Shown: positions 1 to 4,923, numbered from the stretch's first letter. The stretch is 5,454 nucleotides of DNA from an uncultured Lachnospiraceae bacterium (GCA_905236275.1 CAJOPI010000090.1:1-5454); one strand, 5' to 3'. Numbers and translations are program-made. The notes: generated from the letters alone by a model not told the origin.

Positions 1-65
1 AGAAGTCCTGCCGGACGTGCGTGCAGTCCTACTTCATCAGTGATCTTATACTCGAATTCTTTCAT
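1..65 (-). CDS. ptsH: Phosphocarrier protein HPr, N-terminal fragment (runs off the left edge)
   Basis: The first 21 residues are visible and contain the HPr active-site signature GLHARPA, with the phosphorylated histidine at residue 15, its standard position. HPr is the small cytoplasmic phosphocarrier that takes phosphate from enzyme I at His15 and passes it to the sugar-specific EIIA domains of the phosphotransferase system. In Firmicutes it is also a regulator when HPr kinase phosphorylates Ser46, but that part lies outside the window. The start is the ATG at 63-65, preceded by AAGGAG at 75-80 with a 9-base spacing. The gene is divergent from the unknown gene at 319-693 and has its own upstream promoter. 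A HPr-like paralogue (Crh type) is unlikely, because those lack His15. Confidence 0.93.
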   Translation of the reverse strand, partial: MKEFEYKITDEVGLHARPAGL

Positions 66-74
66 CTTTTTGTT

Positions 75-127
75 CTCCTTTTCCTAATAAAACCTTTTCC
101 TTATGTATGTTTCTTTTCAAATACATA
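75..127 (-). promoter_or_regulatory. ptsH mRNA leader: ribosome site, repeated purine motif and stem-loop
   Basis: Read on the minus strand, the leader holds a possible stem-loop near its 5' end: 7-bp TATGTAT/ATACATA arms at 102-108 and 121-127 with a 12-base loop. Downstream are two copies of the 9-mer AGGAAAAGG, at 93-101 and 77-85. The second copy overlaps the AAGGAG ribosome site at 75-80. The first copy could act as a standby or decoy ribosome site. The motifs are seen directly; any function is inferred, and the stem is A/T-rich and weak. Confidence 0.4.
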
Positions 128-141
128 CCACTCTAAACTAT

Positions 142-150
142 ATTATAACA
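142..150 (-). promoter_or_regulatory. Extended -10 promoter for ptsH
   Basis: On the minus strand there is a perfect TATAAT at 142-147 preceded by TG at the extended -10 position, giving TGTTATAAT. A -35 box at 17-base spacing is poor (ATGAAG, 3 of 6 matches), which is typical of promoters that rely on the extended -10. It predicts transcription from about 134-135 and a leader of roughly 70 bases before the ptsH start. Confidence 0.6.
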
Positions 151-243
151 GAAAGTCAGACAATCTTCATTAAAATTTTATCAATGTTCATAAATTTTTG
201 AAATAATCTTATCCTTTTTCCTTTTATGTATCTGCAAAAAAGC

Positions 244-271
244 TTTATCCTGCGCAGTTTCGTGTTATAAT
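244..271 (+). promoter_or_regulatory. Extended -10 promoter for the 319-693 gene
   Basis: A perfect TATAAT at 266-271 is preceded by TG at 263-264, so this is also an extended -10 element. The best -35 match is the weak TTTATC at 244-249 with a 16-base spacer. Transcription should start near 278, giving a leader of about 40 bases. The arrangement mirrors the divergent ptsH promoter about 120 bases away. Confidence 0.6.
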
Positions 272-318
272 GATTTTGGGGTTTACAAAATTTTTATTTC
301 TTTTTTCAGGGGTGAATC

Positions 319-693
319 ATGGCAGATAATTCCAAAAACAAAGATTTTTCCTATCTTTCGCCGGGTGATAAGATAATTGTCGGAAATGCCTTCAGCAAAG
401 GCTTCGCCTTCGTCGAGGAGGTTGCCAAGACAGGCAGAATCATCCTTACCACGGGTGATTCCTTCTATCCGGACGACGGCCTTCAGGTCGGCGGGGACAA
501 ACTTCATCCCCAGCGCCTTTACCATTGCACCGATGATGCCATGGTCGAGGTCGAACAGCGGCAGACAATTGTCAAAGTCCTTCAGAAGCTTAAGGAAACA
601 ACAAGCCTCACCTACGACCAGGCAATCATGATAGATGCCGTTTTGAAAACCGACTGGGCTGAAGTAACGCAGCTCCTTAAAAGAATACGGTAA
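319..693 (+). CDS. Hypothetical protein, 124 aa, small beta-rich N-terminal half plus helical C-terminal half
   Basis: I do not recognise a named family. The ATG at 319 follows AGGGG at 308-312 with 6-base spacing and lies downstream of a good promoter, so expression is likely. Residues 10-70 look beta-rich, with short strands and glycine turns (PGDKIIVGNAF, GFAFVEEVAKTGRIILT), compatible with a small SH3- or KOW-like barrel. That fold is an inference. Residues about 72-124 are polar and probably helical, ending in a basic KRIR tail. There is one cysteine (in YHCTDD) and no signal peptide or membrane segment, so the product should be cytoplasmic. Similar short barrel-like proteins occur in bacterial accessory and phage genomes, but nothing around it is phage-like. 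It is divergent from ptsH and convergent with the NlpC/P60 gene, so it appears monocistronic. Confidence 0.8.
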   Translation: MADNSKNKDFSYLSPGDKIIVGNAFSKGFAFVEEVAKTGRIILTTGDSFYPDDGLQVGGDKLHPQRLYHCTDDAMVEVEQRQTIVKVLQKLKETTSLTYDQAIMIDAVLKTDWAEVTQLLKRIR

Positions 694-698
694 CGCGA

Positions 699-754
699 TT
701 AAAGCAGGGACGCCTTCATTTCTGAAATTCTTTCATCGAACGTTCCTGCTTTAA
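699..754 (+). terminator. Long stem-loop just after the 319-693 gene, probable transcription end
   Basis: Fourteen-base arms (TTAAAGCAGGGACG at 699-712, CGTTCCTGCTTTAA at 741-754) pair with a single G-T wobble around a 28-base loop. The 5' arm begins 5 bases after the stop codon. What follows is T-rich (ACTATGTTTGTTGTT) but is not an uninterrupted T run, and the loop is longer than usual for an intrinsic terminator. An mRNA 3'-end stabiliser is an alternative. Confidence 0.45.
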
Positions 755-816
755 CTATGTTTGTTGTTAAGCTAGGCATAGTATTTTCAAAATGCTTTGC
801 TCAGGTTTGGGCACCA

Positions 817-901
817 TCAGAGGGGCTTTCAAAATCATTTTTTGTCCGCAATCAAAAACGTTTTTTTGCGGCAAAAAGTTATTTTGATAAGACCGCTCTG
901 A
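817..901. repeat. 85-bp imperfect foldback element between two convergent genes
   Basis: The two halves are near-complementary along their whole length. The paired blocks, outside to inside, are: TCAGAG/CTCTGA (817-822, 896-901), TCAAAAT/ATTTTGA (829-835, 881-887), TTTTTTG/CAAAAAG (838-844, 872-878, one wobble), CCGCAA/TTGCGG (846-851, 866-871) and AAAAA/TTTTT (854-858, 861-865). Small internal loops or bulges separate them. It starts 12 bases after the NlpC/P60 stop codon. It could act as a bidirectional 3'-end or terminator structure, but no clean T run follows it on either strand. A small non-autonomous mobile or REP-like repeat is the alternative. Confidence 0.6.
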
Positions 902-913
902 CGTTCAACAACC

Positions 914-2092
914 TCAGTCTTTTATAACCCTGCGAATTGCGACCGGTGTACGATAGTAGGTATTCGAAATCTTGATACCCGTCTTCGGACTCGAAGCATT
1001 TATAACCTGACCGTTGCCGATGTAGATCGCAACGTGATTTACTCTTCCGTACTTTGCGTAGAATACTAAGTCTCCCGGCTTCATTTCGCTTGCCGAAACC
1101 TTTGTTCCGACGGTCGACTGAGCTGCCGAGGTTCTCGGAAGGTATATATTAAAGTGCTTGAAGATACTCTGTACGTATCCCGAGCAGTCTGCACCCTTTG
1201 TAAGCGAGGTTCCGCCCCATACATAGGGATTTCCCAAAAACTGCTTTGCATAATTTACTATGGAGACCCTGACATCCGAAACGCCCTGACCGTATTTAAG
1301 CTCCTGTACAGAGATGGCAGTTTCAAGCTTTTCTACTATATTTACGTATTCAGCGCTGACATAGCCCTCATCATCATCAATCTCTATCTTAAGCCAGTCG
1401 TCACCCTCTCCGCCTTCTGTGATTTCAAGTTCCTCATCCATCGGAACCATTGTAAGCACTCTCGAATCGGTATTCGGCTCTTCACGCACATAAAGAGTCG
1501 TCGTTGCCACCTTAGCCATAAGGGTTTCTACTTCTTTTCCTTTTTCGACAGCCTCTTCACCCGTAAGGAGGTATTCGGTCTTTACATAACCCTTGACCGA
1601 GCCGGATTTTATATAAGCCCATTCGCCCTCTGTTTCTAAAATCTCACAGGCAGCGTTCTTTCTCATCTTACCCACGAGCTCGGAGTCGCCGTCAGCCTTT
1701 TCCCTGATATTAAGGTTGTCATCAACCTTTGCGATACCGAGATTTTCATAGCCTGATATCGACCCGTCATCAGCGTTCGCGGCTTCTTCAAGAATTTCAG
1801 CCGCCTCTTCTATTGACTTTGCCGAACCCGCTCCGGCAGCAATCTCCTCTGTGGATTCGATCATTGCAGATTCTTCCGTACTCTCTTCCGAAGCTTCCGT
1901 TTCTTTAGAACCTGCGTCAGTCACATCATTTATAATAATTGCGCCGTCGTCAGAGTCCTCTTCTTCCTCTGCCGTTTCAGCCTCTACAACTGCTGCTACC
2001 CCTGCAGCATATCTTACCTTTCCTGCAGCAAACACAGTTGCCGGTATACAGACAAGCCCGATAGTCAGGGCTATCAATGATTTTCTGTGCAT
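914..2092 (-). CDS. Secreted NlpC/P60 peptidoglycan hydrolase with two bacterial SH3 domains
   Basis: This 392-aa exported protein should cleave stem peptides of peptidoglycan, typically the D-Glu to diamino-acid bond in this family. Residues 1-22 form a Sec signal peptide (basic start, hydrophobic core, cleavage after VFA). Residues about 38-112 are a Glu/Asp/Ser-rich linker. Two SH3b wall-binding domains follow, at about 118-178 (DNLNIREKADGDSELVGKM) and 191-254 (TLYVREEPNTDSRVLTMVP). The catalytic NlpC/P60 domain spans about 273-390. Catalytic Cys303 sits in ADCSGY and His353 in NHVAIYIGNG. The third polar position is Asn365 (VINASS) where many relatives have His. The ATG at 2090-2092 has AGAGGA at 2101-2106, 8 bases away. 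The gene stands alone, divergent from a lipoprotein gene, with a long structured leader. RipA/CwlS-like division or remodelling hydrolases are the nearest functional comparison; the precise role is unknown. Confidence 0.93.
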   Translation of the reverse strand: MHRKSLIALTIGLVCIPATVFAAGKVRYAAGVAAVVEAETAEEEEDSDDGAIIINDVTDAGSKETEASEESTEESAMIESTEEIAAGAGSAKSIEEAAEILEEAANADDGSISGYENLGIAKVDDNLNIREKADGDSELVGKMRKNAACEILETEGEWAYIKSGSVKGYVKTEYLLTGEEAVEKGKEVETLMAKVATTTLYVREEPNTDSRVLTMVPMDEELEITEGGEGDDWLKIEIDDDEGYVSAEYVNIVEKLETAISVQELKYGQGVSDVRVSIVNYAKQFLGNPYVWGGTSLTKGADCSGYVQSIFKHFNIYLPRTSAAQSTVGTKVSASEMKPGDLVFYAKYGRVNHVAIYIGNGQVINASSPKTGIKISNTYYRTPVAIRRVIKD

Positions 2093-2127
2093 CCTTATCT
2101 TCCTCTGAGGTCATCCGGAATCCGCAT

Positions 2128-2142
2128 GTTTACTACGTAAAC
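2128..2142 (-). other. Small inverted repeat in the hydrolase leader
   Basis: GTTTAC (2128-2133) and GTAAAC (2137-2142) are perfect 6-bp arms around a 3-base loop, about 20 bases upstream of the NlpC/P60 ribosome site. It would form a short hairpin in the leader RNA. Its function is unknown, and at this length it could be chance. Confidence 0.3.
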
Positions 2143-2164
2143 AGCTACTTCCTCATGATTGGGC

Positions 2165-2225
2165 GGGTCATAAAGTCATTCACCCACTGGCAAGCAAGCT
2201 TGCCATGGATGATGACTTTTGACCC
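2165..2225 (-). promoter_or_regulatory. 5'-terminal leader hairpin of the NlpC/P60 mRNA with a CUUG tetraloop
   Basis: Read as minus-strand RNA, four blocks pair: GGGUCA with UGACCC (2220-2225, 2165-2170), AAAGUCAU with AUGACUUU (2212-2219, 2172-2179), CAUCCAU with GUGGGUG (2205-2211, 2181-2187), and GGCAAG with CUUGCC around the apex. That gives 28 pairs, or 27 plus the loop pair of a G(CUUG)C tetraloop. Single unpaired A bases lie at 2188, 2180 and 2171, all on the 3' arm. The third block pairs fully only in the minus-strand RNA, through two G-U wobbles, which argues for an RNA role in this transcript. The predicted transcription start lies at the base of the stem, about 130 bases before the start codon. 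It resembles no riboswitch I recognise; mRNA 5'-end protection is the simplest reading. Confidence 0.65.
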
Positions 2226-2232
2226 TGACATC

Positions 2233-2262
2233 ATTATATTGTATCAAAATAAATACAGCCAA
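2233..2262 (-). promoter_or_regulatory. Promoter for the NlpC/P60 hydrolase gene
   Basis: On the minus strand, TATAAT at 2233-2238 is a perfect -10. TTGGCT at 2257-2262 matches the -35 at 4 of 6 bases, with an 18-base spacer. Seven bases past the -10 puts transcription start at about 2225-2226, directly at the foot of the hairpin. The leader would be about 133 bases. Confidence 0.6.
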
Positions 2263-2374
2263 TTACATACAGTATTGATTATATCTGTTTACATCAAACA
2301 TAGTCAATAGTTTTATAATTTAATTAACAATTAATTAATATTTACCGCCAAATCTTCTTTCACATTTTTTTCAC
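2263..2374. other. AT-rich stretch between the two divergent promoters
   Basis: This centre of the 369-base divergent intergenic region is strongly A/T-rich, with runs of AATTAA-type repeats at about 2318-2342. I see no gene, no good ribosome site and no recognisable operator. It may help both promoters as UP-element-like or easily melted DNA, which is an inference from composition only. Confidence 0.4.
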
Positions 2375-2403
2375 TTGAAAGGCTTTTTTCATCATGATAC
2401 TAT
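2375..2403 (+). promoter_or_regulatory. Sigma-A type promoter for the lipoprotein gene
   Basis: TTGAAA at 2375-2380 (5 of 6) and TACTAT at 2398-2403 (5 of 6) are separated by exactly 17 bases, with TG at the extended -10 position (2395-2396). Transcription should begin near 2410, leaving a roughly 52-base leader. This is the strongest vegetative promoter match in the window. Confidence 0.75.
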
Positions 2404-2461
2404 TGTGTGGAATGACTAAAACTAAATAAATATAAGAAATAATTTTTCGAGGTGAAGGAAC

Positions 2462-3169
2462 ATGAAAAAAAGATATATTTTGAAACTGGCAGCCTTAACA
2501 GCTGCAGTCACGCTTAGTGCAGCTTCTCTCAGCGGCTGCGGAAAATACAATTCCAGCAACGTTCCCGGCAGTACGGCAGGTGCGGATGCAGGTGCAGTCA
2601 GTTTCGAAGGCAACACAGACATAACAGCCGGTGTGGAAAATGCAGACACAAGCTATTACTGCGAGGCAGAGCTCGGTGAGGACAAAATTCCGGCTACCGT
2701 TGATTCCCTTGCAAGCTCCATAAAGACCAGTGATTTTTCAAATGTCGCTGAATTAAAAGACAAAAGTGACAGCGTGCTGAATGATGCAAGAATACAGTAT
2801 CTCATGGAGGCCTACGCCGAGGACGAGGATACCGCAAAGCAGGATATTGCAGATCTTTATTCCGACCCCGCTCCCAGTGATGCCCAGCTCACAGAGATAA
2901 AGAAATATTACGGTGATTTTGCAAAATTATTCACTCAGTTCGGGATCAGCTATTATGATTTTTCCGCTCCCTATATCAATAATTCCGAGAATGCCGATAA
3001 TGTTTTCCTTGAATATGACTTCTACACCGATGATTATCGTCTTTTCAACATTGATGTCAACTTCGAGAATGACAAGATCATCTCGATAGATATTTACGAG
3101 GACTATGATCTTCCCGGAAGCAGCACGACCGTTGTTCCTACCGAAGCCGGCGAAGAAGCTACCGAATAA
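2462..3169 (+). CDS. Predicted membrane-anchored lipoprotein of unknown function, 235 aa
   Basis: Residues 1-25 are a lipoprotein signal peptide: MKKR start, alanine/leucine core, and lipobox LSGC with Cys26 as the lipidated residue. Signal peptidase II should cut before Cys26, leaving the protein on the outer face of the membrane. The mature part is acidic and about half Asp/Glu/Ser/Tyr-rich. Residues about 70-150 look helical. Residues about 155-215 look like beta strands (VFLEYDFYTDDYRLFNIDV, KIISIDIYED). The C-terminus is a Thr/Glu-rich tail. I recognise no enzymatic motif and assign no function. The ATG follows GAGGTG at 2449-2454 with a 7-base gap. It is divergent from the NlpC/P60 hydrolase, so a shared envelope role is possible but not shown. 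No strong terminator follows it, so some read-through into the DUF1858 gene is likely. Confidence 0.88.
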   Translation: MKKRYILKLAALTAAVTLSAASLSGCGKYNSSNVPGSTAGADAGAVSFEGNTDITAGVENADTSYYCEAELGEDKIPATVDSLASSIKTSDFSNVAELKDKSDSVLNDARIQYLMEAYAEDEDTAKQDIADLYSDPAPSDAQLTEIKKYYGDFAKLFTQFGISYYDFSAPYINNSENADNVFLEYDFYTDDYRLFNIDVNFENDKIISIDIYEDYDLPGSSTTVVPTEAGEEATE

Positions 3170-3172
3170 AGC

Positions 3173-3201
3173 TTGCAAAATTTAACTTTATTAGTTAAAA
3201 T
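3173..3201 (+). promoter_or_regulatory. Probable promoter for the DUF1858 gene, with an inverted repeat over the spacer
   Basis: TTGCAA (3173-3178, 4 of 6) and TAAAAT (3196-3201, 5 of 6) are 17 bases apart, predicting a start near 3208 and a 45-base leader. The 6-bp inverted repeat TTTAAC/GTTAAA (3181-3186, 3194-3199) lies across the spacer and the -10 box, where an operator would sit. It does not match an operator I can name. Confidence 0.5.
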
Positions 3202-3252
3202 ACAGTTTACATTTATTATTTTTATCTTTTATCTTTTAGGAGGTCACATAAA

Positions 3253-3456
3253 ATGGGTGTTGTAACTAAAGATACTACCATTGGAGATATTTTAAGAATC
3301 AAGCCGGCAGCTGCTCCGCTTCTCATGGAGATAGGAATGCACTGCCTCGGATGCCCCGCTTCACAGGGTGAGACAGTTGAAGAAGCTGCTGCTGTTCATG
3401 GAGTAGACGTTGATGATCTTATCAGCAGAATGAACGCAGTTCCGGATCAGGCATAA
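3253..3456 (+). CDS. DUF1858 family small CxxC protein (hybrid-cluster-protein-associated redox disulfide type), 67 aa
   Basis: The whole protein is one DUF1858 domain. It has an N-terminal helix-forming stretch (TIGDILRIKPAAAPLLMEIG), the family signature HCLGCPAS with Cys31 and Cys34, then ETVEEAAAVHGVD and a C-terminal helix. The family is named for its occurrence beside or within hybrid-cluster (prismane) proteins in anaerobes. A disulfide-redox or metal-sulfur function is presumed, not proven. It is cytoplasmic, with no signal peptide. AGGAGG at 3238-3243 lies 9 bases before the ATG, so translation should be strong. It stands alone here: no hybrid-cluster protein gene is in the window. 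It ends 12 bases before a strong terminator. Confidence 0.9.
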   Translation: MGVVTKDTTIGDILRIKPAAAPLLMEIGMHCLGCPASQGETVEEAAAVHGVDVDDLISRMNAVPDQA

Positions 3457-3468
3457 GGCGAAAACAAA

Positions 3469-3518
3469 AAAACAAAAAAGAAAACTCTCTGAAATCAGAG
3501 AGTTTTCTTTTTTGTTTT
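3469..3518. terminator. Perfect bidirectional intrinsic terminator, 24-bp arms
   Basis: Left arm 3469-3492 and right arm 3495-3518 are exact reverse complements around AA. The core is ACTCTCTGA/TCAGAGAGT, flanked by A-rich and T-rich arm ends, so each strand supplies the T run needed for intrinsic termination. It serves the plus-strand DUF1858 gene and the minus-strand hydrolase operon. Its edge overlaps the hydrolase stop codon (3517-3519), so there is essentially no 3' untranslated region before the hairpin on that side. Confidence 0.93.
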
Positions 3519-4923
3519 AATCGTCATCATCATCCTCCTCGTCGTCGTCTTCATCTTCATCTTCATCATCTTCGTCATCGTCATCATATTCCACTTCCTT
3601 ATCACTCTCTTCCGAGGATTCCGAGCTTTCTGACGAAGAAGAATCATCCGAAGATTCTGAAGAACCTGATGAATCGGACGAACCTGATGAACCCGAGGAC
3701 TGCTTCGACTCATCAAGCGTGTCTTCAGCGGTTCCATATCCCGAATATTTTCCTGTCCAGTAGAGATAGAAAACGTGATGTCCGATGATGGTTCCCTTTA
3801 TTCCCGGAACTATCGTCCTGAAGAAAAGACATTCACCTATATTGTTGGCACCGGCAAGAACCTCATCCGCCGCCTTCATGCAGGTAGAGTTCGCGCCCTG
3901 CGCAAGAACTATGGCAAGTCGTCCCGAACCCACCGGTTCAAACTGGTTTGACTGGTATACGACTCCGGTAATGGTATCCGGAAATGCACCACTCATTACG
4001 CGGTTCATTATGACAGCTCCAACAGCTATCTTTCCGGCATAAGGCTCTCCTCCGGCCTCACACTGAATTATGGCTCCCATAAGAAGTCTCTCACCACTCG
4101 ACCAGCTGACTTCTGAAAGGCTCCTCTTCTTCATCGACTGGGATTTTCTCGCAAGCTCTTCCTCTTCTTTCAGCTGCTTCTGCAGACTTGCAACGCTGTT
4201 CTTCGCAGCCACAAGCTTCGCCTCGTAAGCAAGAGCCTCTGCCTCAGCTTCGGAAATCTCACCCGCATATGCGGTTATGGTATTTTTTGTTGCCGTAACC
4301 ATCTGCTGGATTTTTTCCTGTTCGGCCTTTGCATCTTCGTGGAGAGCTTCGAGCTCGCTCTCTTCCTGTTCAAGCTTTTCCTTCTCTGCCGTCGTATCTG
4401 AAACAAGCTCCTTGTACTTATCAAGCATACGCTTGTCGTACTCATTTACCCGTTCTATATATTCGGTACGGTTAAGAAAATCCGAAAAGTTCTTTGTATT
4501 GAGCAGGAGTTCAATATAACTCTGGTTTCCATGCTCATACATCGTCCTTATTCTTGCCTTTATGAAATTGTACTGTTCCTTTTGTTTTTCGATGGCCTCG
4601 TCAAGTTTGGCGGTGGTCTCCTCTATATCTTCCTGCTTTTCTTTTTCCTCTGCCTCGATTTCCGCTAATTTGTCCGATACCTGTGTAAGCGAGCTGTTAA
4701 GCTGGTTTAGGTTGCTCTGCAGTCCGCTCTTCGTATCCTTGAGGTCTTCTACCTTGTCCTTTGCATTCGATACGTTCTTCTCAGCTTCCTTCTGGGCGTT
4801 CTGTGCCTCCTTGAGCTTTTCCGAAGTCGTCTTTGCATAGGCTTTAGGGGTCTCCGCCGCCGATACTATCAGGCTCAATGCCATAAAAAAGGCCATCACA
4901 ATTACTGTGATCTTCTTTTTCAT
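3517..4923 (-). CDS. Secreted coiled-coil cell-wall hydrolase with SleB-type (Hydrolase_2) domain and poly-acidic tail, 468 aa
   Basis: Residues 1-30 are a Sec signal peptide (KKK start, hydrophobic core, cleavage likely after AYA). Residues about 32-265 form a long heptad-rich coiled coil of the kind at the N-terminus of PcsB/CwlO/EnvC-type division hydrolases, including the recognisable RIRTMYEHGNQSYIELLL hinge at 124-141. Residues about 278-386 are a SleB/CwlJ-like Hydrolase_2 domain: CEAGGEPYAGKIAVGAVIMN, with the probable catalytic Glu at 289, then NQFEPVG and HHVFY. This domain class degrades peptidoglycan, best known from spore-cortex lysis. Residues 409-440 are Ser/Gly/Asp/Glu repeats and 447-468 are all Asp/Glu. 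The start overlaps the rpiB stop as ATGA, with no strong ribosome site of its own, so coupled translation is likely. Because the N-terminus is division-like, a role in vegetative wall remodelling is as plausible as germination. Confidence 0.9.
   Translation of the reverse strand: MKKKITVIVMAFFMALSLIVSAAETPKAYAKTTSEKLKEAQNAQKEAEKNVSNAKDKVEDLKDTKSGLQSNLNQLNSSLTQVSDKLAEIEAEEKEKQEDIEETTAKLDEAIEKQKEQYNFIKARIRTMYEHGNQSYIELLLNTKNFSDFLNRTEYIERVNEYDKRMLDKYKELVSDTTAEKEKLEQEESELEALHEDAKAEQEKIQQMVTATKNTITAYAGEISEAEAEALAYEAKLVAAKNSVASLQKQLKEEEELARKSQSMKKRSLSEVSWSSGERLLMGAIIQCEAGGEPYAGKIAVGAVIMNRVMSGAFPDTITGVVYQSNQFEPVGSGRLAIVLAQGANSTCMKAADEVLAGANNIGECLFFRTIVPGIKGTIIGHHVFYLYWTGKYSGYGTAEDTLDESKQSSGSSGSSDSSGSSESSDDSSSSESSESSEESDKEVEYDDDDEDDEDEDEDDDEEDDDDD
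3520..3699 (-). repeat. Low-complexity coding repeats: Ser-rich linker and all-acidic C-terminus
   Basis: On the minus strand this encodes serine-rich SSGSS/SSESS-type repeats (residues 409-440, 3604-3699) and then 22 consecutive acidic residues (16 Asp, 6 Glu; residues 447-468, 3520-3585). The acidic part is GAC/GAT/GAA/GAG codon repeats. Codons alternate among synonyms, so it is not one simple expanded triplet, which suggests selection on the protein sequence. Slippage could still change its length between strains. Confidence 0.8.

Noticed and set aside
792..887. Plus-strand 31-codon open frame across the foldback element (begins MLCSGLG)
   Set aside because: It has no ribosome site, and it merely reads through the inverted repeat; the residues mirror the palindrome rather than a protein.
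1154..1639. 161-codon plus-strand open frame
   Set aside because: It lies wholly opposite the well-supported NlpC/P60 gene and has no ribosome site or recognisable protein features.
2101..2131. Possible 10-codon leader peptide (MRIPDDLRGR) ending just before the NlpC/P60 start
   Set aside because: There is no ribosome site ahead of its ATG and no attenuation-type codon run; not supportable as a gene.
2093..2225. c-di-AMP (ydaO) or c-di-GMP riboswitch in the hydrolase leader
   Set aside because: Such switches often precede NlpC/P60 genes, so I looked, but the conserved core motifs are absent and the leader is explained by a simple bulged hairpin.
2077..2310. 77-codon plus-strand open frame in the divergent intergenic region
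   Set aside because: It crosses the hydrolase start, leader hairpin and promoter, has no ribosome site, and reads as translated non-coding DNA.
4277..4840. Plus-strand serine/phenylalanine-rich open frames opposite the coiled-coil hydrolase
   Set aside because: Their composition is the expected antisense of a Glu/Lys/Ala-rich coiled coil; they are shadows of the minus-strand gene.
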